A stretch of DNA of 64,000 nucleotides from an uncultured Mediterranea sp. (GCA_945831575.1 CAMACX010000008.1:16224-80223); one strand, 5' to 3'. Numbered from the stretch's first letter, positions 8,817-18,098 are shown. Made by a program: numbers and translations. The notes: generated by a model not told the origin, from the sequence alone.

Positions 8817-9191
8817 ATGAAAACAACACACCAGATACCCACATTTGTCCGCTTTGTGCTGGTAGGAGGTCTTGCTACAGCCCTTCATTATGGCCTGTAC
8901 CTGCTGCTCCGACTGGCCATTGATGTCAATGTGGCCTACACCCTGGGCTATGCAGTGAGCTTTGTAGCCAACTTCTACCTCACGGCCTGGTTTACTTTCC
9001 GTCAGTCCCCCTCGTGGCGCCGGGCTGTGGGTTTCAGTGGGGCACATCTCACCAACTACCTGCTCCATATGGGCTGCTTCAACCTTTTTCTTTGGCTGGG
9101 CGTGCCCCCTCCATGGGCTCCGCTGCCAGTATTTGCTGTCGTGGTGCCTATCAATTACCTTTTGGTCCGAACTGTATTTAAAAAAATGTAA
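8817..9191 (+). CDS. GtrA-family membrane protein
   Basis: A 124-aa protein with four hydrophobic helices and the GtrA N-terminus FVRFVLVGGLATALHYGLY. The start is at MKTTHQIP, just downstream of a TACTTTTGC -7 element (8787-8795); the track's upstream start lies before that element. GtrA proteins are proposed flippases for undecaprenyl-phosphate-linked sugars. The next gene, 4 bp later, encodes the matching type of GT2 enzyme, and the divergent GT39 enzyme could be the consumer, giving the classic GtrA-GtrB-transferase trio. Confidence 0.85.
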   Translation: MKTTHQIPTFVRFVLVGGLATALHYGLYLLLRLAIDVNVAYTLGYAVSFVANFYLTAWFTFRQSPSWRRAVGFSGAHLTNYLLHMGCFNLFLWLGVPPPWAPLPVFAVVVPINYLLVRTVFKKM

Positions 9192-9195
9192 CCTT

Positions 9196-10182
9196 ATGAA
9201 TCATCCTTCTGAATCTCTCCCCGTCTTGGTTATTGTGGTGCCTTGCTACAAGGAAGAGGCCGTATTGCCTGAGACTCATCGCCGTCTCTCGGCGCTGCTC
9301 GATACGATGATAGCAGCCGGTGAGGCGGATGCGTCGAGCTACATACTCTACGTCAACGATGGAAGCCGTGACCAGACGTGGCCCCTCATCTGCCGTCTGC
9401 ATGATGAAGAGAAGTATGCCTGCGGGCTGAACCTGGCCGCTAATGTAGGACATCAGAATGCCTTGATGGCCGGACTGGAGACCGTCAAGGAGCGTTGCGA
9501 CGTGGCTGTGTCGATTGATGCCGACCTCCAGGACGATGTGGAGGCTATCCGTGCCATGGTGGCCAGCTACAAGCAGGGGCATGACATTGTCTATGGCGTG
9601 CGACAGGAGCGCACTACCGATACCTTTTTCAAGCGTACCACCGCCCTGGCTTTCTACCGGCTGATGCAGCGCATGGGGGTGAATGTGGTCTATAACCATG
9701 CCGACTTCCGGTTGATGAGCCGCAGGGCCTTGCAATACCTCTGTCGCTTCCGTGAGCGTAACCTCTTCCTGCGTGGCTTGATTCCCCTGGTGGGGTATCA
9801 GACCGATGTGGTCAAGTACAACCGGGCCAAGCGCTTTGCCGGCGAGTCGAAGTACCCGCTGCGCAAGATGCTCAACTTTGCCATTGATGGCATCACCTCC
9901 TTCTCCGTCAAACCCGTGAGGATGATTTTCTGGATCGGTTGCCTGTTTGTGCTGGTGGCCTTAGGTGTCGTGCTTTGGACCCTTCATGCCTACTTCATGC
10001 ATCAGACCATCCCCGGCTGGGCTTCGCTGATGATCTCCATCTGGCTGGTAGGCGGTGTCATCCTCATTGCCCTGGGCATCGTGGGTGAGTATGTGGGCAA
10101 GATATACATTGAGGTGAAAGACCGTCCGCGATACAACGTGGAAGAGCTCCTGATGCGCGGTGAACAGGCCGAAAAGCGTTAA
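9196..10182 (+). CDS. GT2 polyprenyl-phosphate glycosyltransferase (GtrB-like)
   Basis: 328-aa GT-A fold enzyme with two C-terminal membrane helices (about 235-258 and 270-295). Donor-binding motifs: VVPCYKEEAVLPET, YVNDGSRDQT and the DXD-like SIDADLQDD. It is expected to transfer a sugar from its nucleotide to undecaprenyl phosphate on the cytosolic face. The start MNHPSES is 4 bp after gtrA; the longer ORF would lie inside gtrA. Together with gtrA and the GT39 gene it forms a three-step glycan decoration module. Confidence 0.9.
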   Translation: MNHPSESLPVLVIVVPCYKEEAVLPETHRRLSALLDTMIAAGEADASSYILYVNDGSRDQTWPLICRLHDEEKYACGLNLAANVGHQNALMAGLETVKERCDVAVSIDADLQDDVEAIRAMVASYKQGHDIVYGVRQERTTDTFFKRTTALAFYRLMQRMGVNVVYNHADFRLMSRRALQYLCRFRERNLFLRGLIPLVGYQTDVVKYNRAKRFAGESKYPLRKMLNFAIDGITSFSVKPVRMIFWIGCLFVLVALGVVLWTLHAYFMHQTIPGWASLMISIWLVGGVILIALGIVGEYVGKIYIEVKDRPRYNVEELLMRGEQAEKR

Positions 10183-10207
10183 TTGTTGGCCATTTGTCTC
10201 ACAATAC

Positions 10208-10239
10208 TTGTTTTATTCAACAAGAAAGCTTATTTTTGC
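10208..10239 (+). promoter_or_regulatory. Promoter of the 10271 glycosyltransferase
   Basis: TTG (10208-10210), 20 bp, TATTTTTGC (10231-10239): a strong Bacteroidota-type promoter 32 bp before the next start codon. It separates the gtrA/gtrB unit from the following glycan genes. Confidence 0.7.
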
Positions 10240-10270
10240 GCACTATAATGTAGTTTGAACCTCAGATTGT

Positions 10271-10987
10271 ATGAAGCAATTGTCCGTCATAACGCCCGTA
10301 AAAGATTCCATCGAACTGACCTTGAAGACGATTGAGGCCGTCATGACCTCATCGTGCCCTGTCCCCTACAGCTATACGGTCTATAATGACTTCAGCACGC
10401 CAGAGAATACCCAGCGGTTGAAGGAGGCCTCCGAACGATGGGGGTTCTGTCTGGTGAATCTCTCCGAGCTGACCGATCATCCTTCGCCCAACTACCTGCT
10501 GGTGTTGCAGATGGCTCAGAAGGAGGCTCTGGAACAGGATGCCGGACTGCTGATTGTGGAGTCGGACGTGGTGGTGAAGCCTACGACGCTCCATGCCCTC
10601 TATGCTGCTGCCTCTGAGCTGACCGACTGCGGCATGGTGGCCTCGGTCACGGTAGATGAGGCGGGGCAAATCAATTTCCCCTACCTCTACGCCAAGAAGC
10701 GTCCGCAGCAGGCCTTTGCCACACGCAAGCGCTTCAGCTTCTGCTGCACACTGCTTCATCCGCGTTTCTTACAGGCTTTCAGCTTCCAGCAGCTTGACCC
10801 TACGAAGCATTGGTATGATGTCACCATCTCCCACGCCTCGCTGCAACTGGGCTTCAAGAACTATCTCTTCACGCTCTTCCCTGTGCTCCATCGCCCCCAC
10901 AGCAGCCGTCCCTGGAAGTTGCTGAAGTACAGCAATCCCTTGAAGTACTATTGGATAAAATACACCAAGGGGTTCGACAAAATCTGA
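10271..10987 (+). CDS. GT2-family glycosyltransferase
   Basis: 238-aa enzyme with a GT-A N-terminus (LSVITPVKDSIELTLKTIEA), a YTVYNDFSTPENT donor loop and an acidic LLIVESDVVVKPTTL motif in the DXD position. It lacks membrane helices and is shorter than many GT2 enzymes, but the acceptor half (YDVTISHASLQLGFKNYL) is present, so it is probably intact. It acts in the cytosol on an unknown sugar acceptor. The next gene starts 33 bp after its stop. Confidence 0.75.
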   Translation: MKQLSVITPVKDSIELTLKTIEAVMTSSCPVPYSYTVYNDFSTPENTQRLKEASERWGFCLVNLSELTDHPSPNYLLVLQMAQKEALEQDAGLLIVESDVVVKPTTLHALYAAASELTDCGMVASVTVDEAGQINFPYLYAKKRPQQAFATRKRFSFCCTLLHPRFLQAFSFQQLDPTKHWYDVTISHASLQLGFKNYLFTLFPVLHRPHSSRPWKLLKYSNPLKYYWIKYTKGFDKI

Positions 10988-11019
10988 GTTTTTCTCACTT
11001 GAGTGTTATTTTGAGGACT

Positions 11020-11952
11020 ATGCGCATTTTCTATTATATATTGTTCGGGTTGTGGTACCTGCTCTCGCTGCTTCCGCTGCGGGTGCATTACTTCTTCTCC
11101 GACGTTGTGCTCTATCCACTGCTCTTCTATCTGATAGGCTACCGCCGCAAGGTGGTACAAGACAACCTCAAGGGCTCCTTCCCCGAGAAGAGTGACCGTG
11201 AACTGGCAGCTATTGAGCGCGATTTCTACCATTTCCTCTGCGACTACATGGTGGAGACCGTGAAGACCTTCTCCATGTCCAAGGTGCAGATGATGCGTCG
11301 CATGACTTTCAGCGGACTAGACGAGCTGGTTAAAGCCATGGACCGTGAGCAGAAGCAGTTCTGCTTTGTCTATCTGGGTCACTACTGCAACTGGGAGTGG
11401 ATTGCCTCGATGCCCTACTGGGTACCGTCTGAGTACCACTGTGCCCAGATATACCATCGCTTGCGCAATCCGCAGATGGATGCCCTCTTCCTGCGCCTGC
11501 GCAACCGCTACGGCGGCGAGTGCATCGCCATGCAAGACACCTTGAGGCGCATCATCGAAATCAAGCGAAGCGGACAGAAGGAGATCATCGGCTTCATCTC
11601 CGACCAGGCACCCAAGTGGAACAGCATCCACCATTGGTGCGACTTTTTCCACCGCGATACCCCCGTCTTCATCGGTACAGAAAAGATTGGCAAACAGGTG
11701 GATGCCTTGATCTATTATATGGACATCAAGCGGATAAGGCGTGGCTATTACCATTGTCAGCTCAAGCCTATCACCCATCAAGTAAGGCAGATACCCGACT
11801 TTGAATTGACTGATACCTTCACGCATATTCTGGAGCAGATGATCAGTGCGCAGCCTGCCTATTGGCTCTGGAGCCACAAGCGCTGGAAACGCACCAAGGA
11901 GGAGTGGATTGAACGACAAAAAAATGCCAACGAACATGAGAAAGCAAGCTGA
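11020..11952 (+). CDS. Lysophospholipid/lipid A acyltransferase (LpxL/HtrB-like)
   Basis: 310-aa inner-membrane acyltransferase. It starts at MRIFYYILFGLWYLLSLLPL, which forms the N-terminal anchor; the track's longer ORF overlaps the upstream gene. The HX4D/E-type catalytic motif is YLGHYCNWEW (His and Glu), followed by CAQIYHRLRNPQMD and GFISDQAPKWNS, which resemble the LpxL/LpxM acceptor and substrate loops. It likely adds a secondary acyl chain to lipid A or another glycolipid. It overlaps glf by 17 bp, so acylation is coupled to the glycan operon. Confidence 0.85.
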   Translation: MRIFYYILFGLWYLLSLLPLRVHYFFSDVVLYPLLFYLIGYRRKVVQDNLKGSFPEKSDRELAAIERDFYHFLCDYMVETVKTFSMSKVQMMRRMTFSGLDELVKAMDREQKQFCFVYLGHYCNWEWIASMPYWVPSEYHCAQIYHRLRNPQMDALFLRLRNRYGGECIAMQDTLRRIIEIKRSGQKEIIGFISDQAPKWNSIHHWCDFFHRDTPVFIGTEKIGKQVDALIYYMDIKRIRRGYYHCQLKPITHQVRQIPDFELTDTFTHILEQMISAQPAYWLWSHKRWKRTKEEWIERQKNANEHEKAS

Positions 11953-13063
11953 CTACGACTACCTGATTGTAGGTGCCGGCCTCTTTGGTGCCCTCTTTGC
12001 CTGCGAAGCACGTAAGGCAGGAAAGCGTTGCCTTGTCATCGACAAGCGTACCCATACAGGGGGCAATATCCATTGCCTTGAGGTGGAGGGCATCCATGTG
12101 CATCAGTATGGGGCACACATCTTCCATACCAGCAACAGGCAGGTGTGGGATTATGTTAACCATTATGTAGAGTTCAACCGCTACACCAACTCGCCCATCG
12201 CTTCCTATAAGGGACGGCTCTACAACCTCCCCTTCAACATGAATACCTTCTATCAGCTGTGGGGTGTGACAACACCTGCTGAGGCGCAGGCCAGGATTGA
12301 TGCGCAGCGAGCCCGGTATGCCTCCATTGTGGAGCCTGCTAATCTGGAGGAACAAGCCCTGAAGCTCTGCGGTGATGACATTTACCGTATTCTCATTAAG
12401 GGATATACCGAGAAGCAGTGGGGGCGTAAGGCTACGGAGTTGCCTGCTTTCATTATCCGTAGGATTCCCTTCCGTTTTACTTTCGATAACAATTACTTCA
12501 ACGATGCCTATCAGGGCATTCCCATTGGCGGCTATAATCCACTCATCGAAGCGTTGCTTCAGGGGGTAGAGGTGCGGTTGGGGGTGAATTACTTCGAGGC
12601 GCGCGACTTCTGGAATACACAAGCCAAGAAGTTGCTCTTCACCGGATGTATTGATGAATTTTTCGACTATCGCTTTGGCCATCTGGAGTATCGCAGCTTG
12701 AGGTTCGACCATCAACAGATTCCTGTAGCTAACTTCCAGGGTAATGCTGTAGTGAACTATACAGAGGCAGAGGTACCCTATACCCGTATCATTGAGCATA
12801 AGCATTTTGAGTTTGGAAGTCAACCTCATACGGTGGTCACTTACGAATATCCCGAAGCCTTTGCTCCAGGTAAGGAGCCCTACTATCCTGTTAACGATGA
12901 AGTCAATACAGCTCGCTTGAAGCAATACAAGGACGTGGCCAAGGTTCAGCAGCAGGTACTCTTTGGTGGACGGCTGGGTCAGTACGTCTATGCTGATATG
13001 GACGATACGGTAGAGGCTGCTTACCGTCTGGCGCAAGCGGAGTTTACATCTTCTAATCATTAA
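11936..13063 (+). CDS. glf: UDP-galactopyranose mutase
   Basis: FAD-dependent mutase converting UDP-galactopyranose to UDP-galactofuranose. The FAD-binding N-terminus is YLIVGAGLFGALFACEARKAG followed by VIDKRTHTGGN; the substrate-proximal HQYGAHIFHTSN and the RIPFRFTFDNNYFNDAYQG region are family hallmarks. The start was set at MRKQADYDYL (375 aa); MPTNMRKQ 12 bp upstream is an alternative. Its presence shows that the locus makes a galactofuranose-containing glycan. A putative galactofuranosyltransferase follows two genes later. Confidence 0.95.
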   Translation: MRKQADYDYLIVGAGLFGALFACEARKAGKRCLVIDKRTHTGGNIHCLEVEGIHVHQYGAHIFHTSNRQVWDYVNHYVEFNRYTNSPIASYKGRLYNLPFNMNTFYQLWGVTTPAEAQARIDAQRARYASIVEPANLEEQALKLCGDDIYRILIKGYTEKQWGRKATELPAFIIRRIPFRFTFDNNYFNDAYQGIPIGGYNPLIEALLQGVEVRLGVNYFEARDFWNTQAKKLLFTGCIDEFFDYRFGHLEYRSLRFDHQQIPVANFQGNAVVNYTEAEVPYTRIIEHKHFEFGSQPHTVVTYEYPEAFAPGKEPYYPVNDEVNTARLKQYKDVAKVQQQVLFGGRLGQYVYADMDDTVEAAYRLAQAEFTSSNH

Positions 13064-13076
13064 TTACGAATCTGTC

Positions 13077-13847
13077 ATGACCAATCCATATCCTCCCCGA
13101 ACAATCCTTCAGCGGCTGACGAAGCCTCGATTTTATGATGTTGCTCCTCGCTTTGCTGAGGTAGAACCCTTTGTCCGCAGCCTGCCTGAACGGTTTGATG
13201 CGGGTGAAGGTGAGGTGATTTATCAGGGACGCAACACGCTGCGACGGATGGAGTATGCAGGGTATCAGTTGGTGGTGAAGTCGTTTACACGGCCTTATAT
13301 TATCAACCGTCTGGTATACGGCATCGTAAGGGGTAGCAAGGCTAAGCGCTCTTTCCTCTACGCCAAAGCTTTTCAGCTGATGGGAGTAGGCACCCCCACA
13401 CCCGTTGCATGGTTGGACCAACGCAATGGATTGTTACTTGATAAGAGCTACTATGTCAGCTTGCTGTCCGATTGTCCCTATCGTTACGAGGTGCTGTTCG
13501 AACAGCCGTTTGCCTGTATGGAGGAGGTGCTTCGAGCAATCGGAAGACAGACTGCGTTGCTCCACGAGCATGGCTATGCCCATAAGGACTATGGCCGAGG
13601 TAACATCCTCTTCAAGTCCTTGCCAGACGGCAAGGTGAAGCTCGAAGTGGTTGACCTCAATCGGATGCATCTGGGCAAGATAGGACTCAAGGAGGGCTGC
13701 AAGAATTTCTGTCGTCTGCCGGCTACTGAGCAGATGCATCGCTGGATGGCCGAGGAATATGCCAAGGCACGAGGTTACGATGCAGAGACTTGCTACGAGC
13801 TGATTGCTGCCTACCGTCATGCCGACAAGGGTGAGGAGGAGTATTAA
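13077..13847 (+). CDS. WaaP-like lipopolysaccharide kinase
   Basis: 256-aa protein of the LPS kinase (Kdo/WaaP) group with a protein-kinase-like fold. The ATP-binding lysine is probably in QLVVKSFTR; the catalytic loop is HEHGYAHKDYGRGNILF (HxDxxxxN), and the metal-binding Asp is in LEVVDLNRM. It likely phosphorylates a heptose, Kdo or other sugar in the lipid core. It sits 13 bp after glf in the same operon. Confidence 0.85.
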   Translation: MTNPYPPRTILQRLTKPRFYDVAPRFAEVEPFVRSLPERFDAGEGEVIYQGRNTLRRMEYAGYQLVVKSFTRPYIINRLVYGIVRGSKAKRSFLYAKAFQLMGVGTPTPVAWLDQRNGLLLDKSYYVSLLSDCPYRYEVLFEQPFACMEEVLRAIGRQTALLHEHGYAHKDYGRGNILFKSLPDGKVKLEVVDLNRMHLGKIGLKEGCKNFCRLPATEQMHRWMAEEYAKARGYDAETCYELIAAYRHADKGEEEY

Positions 13848-13892
13848 TTACACAATGAGGAGAGTTTTAACTTTTAAGAAATAGTGAGAGAG

Positions 13893-14789
13893 ATGAAACT
13901 GTTTGCTGTAGTAGTGACCTTCAATCGCTTGGAGTTGCTCAAGCGCAACATCAGTTGCCTGAGGCGGAATACGCCCATTACTTGTATTGTGGTGGTAAAC
14001 AACGGAAGTACTGATGGTACAGCCCAGTGGCTTGACCAACAGGCTGATCTCTGTGTAATTCACCAGCAGAACGTGGGAGGCTCGGGAGGCTTCTACACAG
14101 GCATTGACTATGCCTACAGGCAAGGGGCTGACTGGATATGGTGCATGGATGATGATGTCTTCCCCCGTGCAGACTGCCTGGAGCAGTTGTTGGCAGAGGC
14201 CCATGACCCGAAGATTGGCATCTTGGCTCCACGTCGATTGATGGACGGGGAGATATTCTGTCACGACTTCCAGGACTATAACCTCACGAACCCTTTCCGG
14301 TCGATGTACATGCAACGGGTTCGTAATGAGGAAGTGAATGCTCCAATTCATGTAGCCGGTACCGCCTTTGAGGGCCCTCTGATACGGCGCGAGGTGGTGG
14401 AGCGCATCGGTCTGCCCAATAGGGAACTCTTCATCTTCTGCGATGATACCGACTATTGCCTCCGTACCATACAGGCAGGATTCACTATCCTCTACGTTCC
14501 CGCTGCCTTGATGGATAAACAGAAATTCTTTAGCCACGACAGCTGGAGTGAACGCAACCGCAAGAAGAAGTGGAAGCGCTTCTATCAAGTACGTAACTCA
14601 GCCTACTTGAACCATCGCTATGGCCGTAACTGGGGTGTCAGGTACCTGCGTGGCTTTATCAATGTGTCTGGCTATTTGTTCACGGCATTCATCACGTTCC
14701 CTTTCTCCAAGGCCTGGCAATGGAGTGATATCAGCAAACTGTGGCGTGCCTACAGCGACGGTATTCATGAGCGACTGGGTATTATGTAG
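13893..14789 (+). CDS. GT2 glycosyltransferase, galactofuranosyltransferase-like
   Basis: 298-aa GT-A enzyme. MKLFAVVVTFNRLELL starts the fold; NNGSTDGTAQWL binds donor; the diagnostic NVGGSGGFYTGIDYAY and the triple-Asp WIWCMDDDVFP are typical of the GlfT2/rhamnosyltransferase branch. The track begins at a GTG nine bases earlier, but the ATG is preferred. Close linkage with glf suggests UDP-galactofuranose as donor (inference). The C-terminal part has a basic KKKWKRFYQVRN segment and an amphipathic region that may touch the membrane. Confidence 0.85.
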   Translation: MKLFAVVVTFNRLELLKRNISCLRRNTPITCIVVVNNGSTDGTAQWLDQQADLCVIHQQNVGGSGGFYTGIDYAYRQGADWIWCMDDDVFPRADCLEQLLAEAHDPKIGILAPRRLMDGEIFCHDFQDYNLTNPFRSMYMQRVRNEEVNAPIHVAGTAFEGPLIRREVVERIGLPNRELFIFCDDTDYCLRTIQAGFTILYVPAALMDKQKFFSHDSWSERNRKKKWKRFYQVRNSAYLNHRYGRNWGVRYLRGFINVSGYLFTAFITFPFSKAWQWSDISKLWRAYSDGIHERLGIM

Positions 14790-14819
14790 ATCCGTTTCTT
14801 TTCATTATTCGAAAACGCT

Positions 14820-15698
14820 ATGAAATTTTTTAAAAGTATCGAACGAAAGATCAGCCACCTCAAGCAGCAATACCTGTTGCATCTATTATTGAGGAAGTAT
14901 CATCAAGACGAAGTGATTCAGCGTTTTGCTCAGATTAATCCTGAGAGTGAGGGCTGTGGGGAGATTGGGGCGACATCGCCTATCTGGGTCTGCTGGTGGC
15001 AGGGTGAGAAACAGATGCCCGAGGTGGTCAATCTGTGCTATCGTTCCATCAAGAAGCATGCCTGCCAGCATCCCGTGGTGCTGCTTACCGAGGAGAATCA
15101 GGCGCAGTATCTACATCTGCCTCCCATAGTATGGAGTAAGTATCAAGCCGGACTCATTTCGCGAACCCATCTGTCAGATATTGCCCGCGTTTATCTGCTC
15201 AAGGAGTACGGAGGCATCTGGATGGACGCTACCATCCTGCTGACGGAGGATATAGACCGCGTGGTGGATATTCATTGTTCCTATTGGAGTTATCGGCACG
15301 TGACCCCTTATAATAATGTGTCTAAGGGATTATGGACTGGATATTTTCAGGCCAGTGGTAAAGGGCATTTTATTCCTGCTTATCTCTATGACTCCTTCAT
15401 CCATTGGTGGAAACATAACGAGCAGCTGTTCACTTATTTGCTTATTGATTACGTGCTCCGTTTAGGCTACGATCATTTATTAGCTATGCGTAGCTGCATA
15501 GACCATCTTCCTGTACGTCCTATTGGTATGCTGCGCAAGATTCTAGATGCAGAGTACGATTCCGTCCAGTGGGAGCGGGTCATAGGTGAAGCACCATTCC
15601 ATAAGTTATCCTACAAGAAATACACGAAAAAGTGTACCAAGCAGGGCAAAACCACTCACTATGCTCATCTGCTTGAACTTTACGGTCCACGGGATTAA
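14820..15698 (+). CDS. Capsular polysaccharide synthesis (GT32-like) glycosyltransferase
   Basis: 292-aa protein of the Caps_synth/GT32-like family. Family motifs: SPIWVCWWQGEKQMPEVV, LSDIARVYLLKEYGGIWMDA (the DXD-like GGIWMD donor/metal site) and the C-terminal HKLSYKKYTKKC basic stretch. It is 30 bp after the previous transferase and is probably the last glycosyltransferase of the operon. Codon use is more AT-rich than in the genes before it. The donor sugar is unknown. Confidence 0.85.
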   Translation: MKFFKSIERKISHLKQQYLLHLLLRKYHQDEVIQRFAQINPESEGCGEIGATSPIWVCWWQGEKQMPEVVNLCYRSIKKHACQHPVVLLTEENQAQYLHLPPIVWSKYQAGLISRTHLSDIARVYLLKEYGGIWMDATILLTEDIDRVVDIHCSYWSYRHVTPYNNVSKGLWTGYFQASGKGHFIPAYLYDSFIHWWKHNEQLFTYLLIDYVLRLGYDHLLAMRSCIDHLPVRPIGMLRKILDAEYDSVQWERVIGEAPFHKLSYKKYTKKCTKQGKTTHYAHLLELYGPRD

Positions 15699-15733
15699 AA
15701 AACGGTCATCTGTCATATTATTTTTAGTCTGAA

Positions 15734-15767
15734 TTTGTCGCATCTGAAATAAATGTTGTATTTTTGC
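15734..15767 (+). promoter_or_regulatory. Promoter of the LtaS-like gene
   Basis: TTTG (15734-15737), 21 bp, TATTTTTGC (15759-15767), about 50 bp before the start at 15817. This is a strong consensus match and indicates separate transcription from the glycan operon. Confidence 0.75.
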
Positions 15768-15816
15768 AATCAAAAGAAAATAATTAATCCCTTAATAATT
15801 GCAATAATACACTGAG

Positions 15817-17787
15817 ATGCAATCAGATAATCATTGTTTTTCCCGCGGTCGTTTCGGATTGGTCCTGTCCTTGCTGATTAAGATTCATCTGCTCGGCCTG
15901 TTATTTCTCTCTTTTTTCCGTTTGGCGGAGTATGTTGCCCTTAGGGGAATGGTGGAGCATGGCGAAGCATCGGTACTGACAGCTTTTGTTCGAGGTGTAT
16001 GGTTTGACAATGTAGTGGGGTGCTATGTCCTGATTGTGCCCTTGGCATTGCTGCTCATTGCTGGTTGCTTCGGTTGCTTTGCCCGCTGGCTGAGACGCTT
16101 CACAATGGTGTGGATGGGGGTGCTCTATGTGCTCTGCTTCGCTATTTCGGCAGCCAATATACCCTACTTTGCCTACTTTTTTCAGAATATCAATTCGGGT
16201 ATCTTTGGTTGGTTTGGGTATGCGGGAACTACGGCCGGCATGGTGGTAGGCGAATCTTCTTACCTCGTTTACATTTCGATGTGGGCGGTATTGTCGGTAC
16301 TCTTCTCGTGGATTATGATGCGTATGGAGCGCAACCTTAATCAGCGTATGTGTGTCGTGGAGGGCAGTAGGGAAAAGGTGGTACCGCTGCATAGTTTGCT
16401 CCGTAGTCTTCTCACGCTGACTGCCATCGCACTCTGTCTGCTGGGTATTCGTGGACGCACGGGTTACAACCCCATCAAGGTGAGTCAGGCTTATTACTGC
16501 TCTGACCCACTGCTCAATCAGTTGGGTATTGCTCCGGCGTTCAACTTGCTGACCAGTGTGATGGACGATATGCGCAAGGAGAACGCTGAATTGCAGTTAA
16601 TGCCCTATGCTGAGGCTATTGCTGAAGCACGCCGGGAGTTGGGCATTGAGGGAAAAGTAGATTCAACCGATGTGTTGTATCGGCGTGTGGAGCCAGACAG
16701 CACCGTCACTGCTCAGCATCCCAATGTGGTGATTATCCTTATGGAATCGATGTCGGCTCGCCTGATGCAGCACTTTGGTCAGACGCAGCGCCTCACTCCG
16801 GTACTCGATAGTTTATACAATCACTCTCTGGCTTTCAGCCGTTGCTATTCGGCAGGTGTACACACCAATCACGGTCTCACTGCCACTCTTTACTCGTTTC
16901 CAGCCTTGATGAAGCGCAACCTGATGAAGGGTACGGTAACCCCTCACCGCGAGGGAATCCCCACGGTGCTCAAGGAGTATGGCTACCGCAACCTCTTCTT
17001 TATGACTCATGAAGCGCAGTATGACAACATGAACGCCTTCTTCCGTACCAACGGCTATGATGAGGTGTATGCACAGGAGGACTATCCAAAGAGTGAGGTA
17101 GTGAACAGCTTCGGAGTGAGTGACCGTTTCCTCTTCCGTTTTGCTCTTGGAAAGCTGCAAGAGACTGCCTCAGCTCATCAGCCCTTCATGGCAACATTGC
17201 TTACTATCAGCAATCATCCACCCTACATCATCCCTGATGATTTTCATCCGCGAAGCAGTGAGAAAGAAACGCAGATAGTGGAGTATGCCGACTATTGTCT
17301 CGGGCAATTTCTTAGTGAGGCACGTAAGCAATCGTGGTATGATCATACGCTGTTCGTGGTGCTGGCTGACCATGGGAAGATTGTGGGGCAGGTGGATAGC
17401 GAACTGCCGCAGTCGTACAACCATATCCCGTTGCTTTTCTTTGGGCGGGGAGTGACGCCCGCACAGCATACATCGCTGGCTACGCAGGTAGATGTGATGC
17501 CTACTCTGCTTGGAATGCTAAATATGGGATATGCCTACCACGGCTTTGGGGTGAATCTGCTGGAGGCGCAACGTGACAAGGTATGCTACTCGGCAGACAA
17601 CCAAATAGTGGCCCGTACCAATGAGGCTTGTTATATCCACACTTCATCTACAGGACTGGATAGCTACTACCGCGAGCAATCTGACAATACCCTGTTGCCC
17701 GCTACACCCGACAGTCTTTTCCATTCGCTGCAGCGTTATGCTTATGCGATGATGCAGACTGCTGAATATTGCTACAGGTATCAGTAG
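15817..17787 (+). CDS. LtaS-like sulfatase-fold membrane transferase
   Basis: 656-aa inner-membrane enzyme with about five N-terminal helices (residues 10-210) and a periplasmic alkaline-phosphatase/sulfatase-fold domain. Metal and nucleophile motifs are NVVIILMESMSARLM (Glu ligand), SAGVHTNHGLTATL (nucleophilic Thr region) and VVLADHGKIVGQ (Asp-His pair); a His near SQSYNHIPLLFFG completes the site. Relatives transfer phosphoglycerol or phosphoethanolamine to glycans or lipids. The position beside a WaaP-like kinase and a glycan locus fits decoration of the same surface molecule, but the substituent cannot be read from sequence. Confidence 0.85.
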   Translation: MQSDNHCFSRGRFGLVLSLLIKIHLLGLLFLSFFRLAEYVALRGMVEHGEASVLTAFVRGVWFDNVVGCYVLIVPLALLLIAGCFGCFARWLRRFTMVWMGVLYVLCFAISAANIPYFAYFFQNINSGIFGWFGYAGTTAGMVVGESSYLVYISMWAVLSVLFSWIMMRMERNLNQRMCVVEGSREKVVPLHSLLRSLLTLTAIALCLLGIRGRTGYNPIKVSQAYYCSDPLLNQLGIAPAFNLLTSVMDDMRKENAELQLMPYAEAIAEARRELGIEGKVDSTDVLYRRVEPDSTVTAQHPNVVIILMESMSARLMQHFGQTQRLTPVLDSLYNHSLAFSRCYSAGVHTNHGLTATLYSFPALMKRNLMKGTVTPHREGIPTVLKEYGYRNLFFMTHEAQYDNMNAFFRTNGYDEVYAQEDYPKSEVVNSFGVSDRFLFRFALGKLQETASAHQPFMATLLTISNHPPYIIPDDFHPRSSEKETQIVEYADYCLGQFLSEARKQSWYDHTLFVVLADHGKIVGQVDSELPQSYNHIPLLFFGRGVTPAQHTSLATQVDVMPTLLGMLNMGYAYHGFGVNLLEAQRDKVCYSADNQIVARTNEACYIHTSSTGLDSYYREQSDNTLLPATPDSLFHSLQRYAYAMMQTAEYCYRYQ

Positions 17788-17817
17788 TAGCCTTTCTATC
17801 TTTTTTCACATGAATAT

Positions 17818-17849
17818 TTTGTGAATACATCTCTCAGTCTTATCTTTGC
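17818..17849 (+). promoter_or_regulatory. Promoter retained on the deleted Rpn copy
   Basis: TTTG (17818-17821), 19 bp, TATCTTTGC (17841-17849). The segment around it (roughly 17809-17866) is nearly identical to the region before the intact Rpn gene (19499-19556), so promoter and leader were duplicated with the gene. Confidence 0.75.
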
Positions 17850-17875
17850 ACTGTGAATCAACCATAAAGACGAAG

Positions 17876-18098
17876 ACGATGATGATAGAAGCGCGGTACG
17901 GAAATCATGCTTCGTGACAAGAGGATAGAAGAGCAGCAGAACCGGCTTATGGAGCAGCAGAACCTGCTTACGGAAGAACGTAGGAAAGTTCATACCTTGA
18001 TATCTGCTCTGATGGCTAATGGTATGTCCGTGGAGCAGATATCTGTTATGACGGGTTACTGCATATATGAAGTGCGCTCATACTTTGAGGAAACTTAA
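17876..18098 (+). pseudogene. Internally deleted Rpn/PD-(D/E)XK gene copy
   Basis: The segment joins the first codons of an Rpn-type gene (ATGATGATA) directly to its 3' end (gaagcgcggtacggaaatc). Compared with the intact copy at 19583-20572, about 730 bp are missing, including the whole catalytic domain. The fusion shifts the frame: translation from the native start stops after about 12 codons. The track ORF at 17907 reads only the coiled-coil tail and the terminal helix pair (ALMANGMSVEQISVMTGY). The stop overlaps the convergent MFS stop. Whether the 63-aa tail is still made is unknown. Confidence 0.8.

Noticed and set aside
8736-9068. 111-codon N-terminal extension of the GT39 gene
   Set aside because: Would read through gtrA on the other strand; the natural signal-anchor start is MDNQRR at 8735.
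11843-13060. 405-aa minus-strand ORF opposite glf
   Set aside because: Mirror of glf with no family features; glf is certain.
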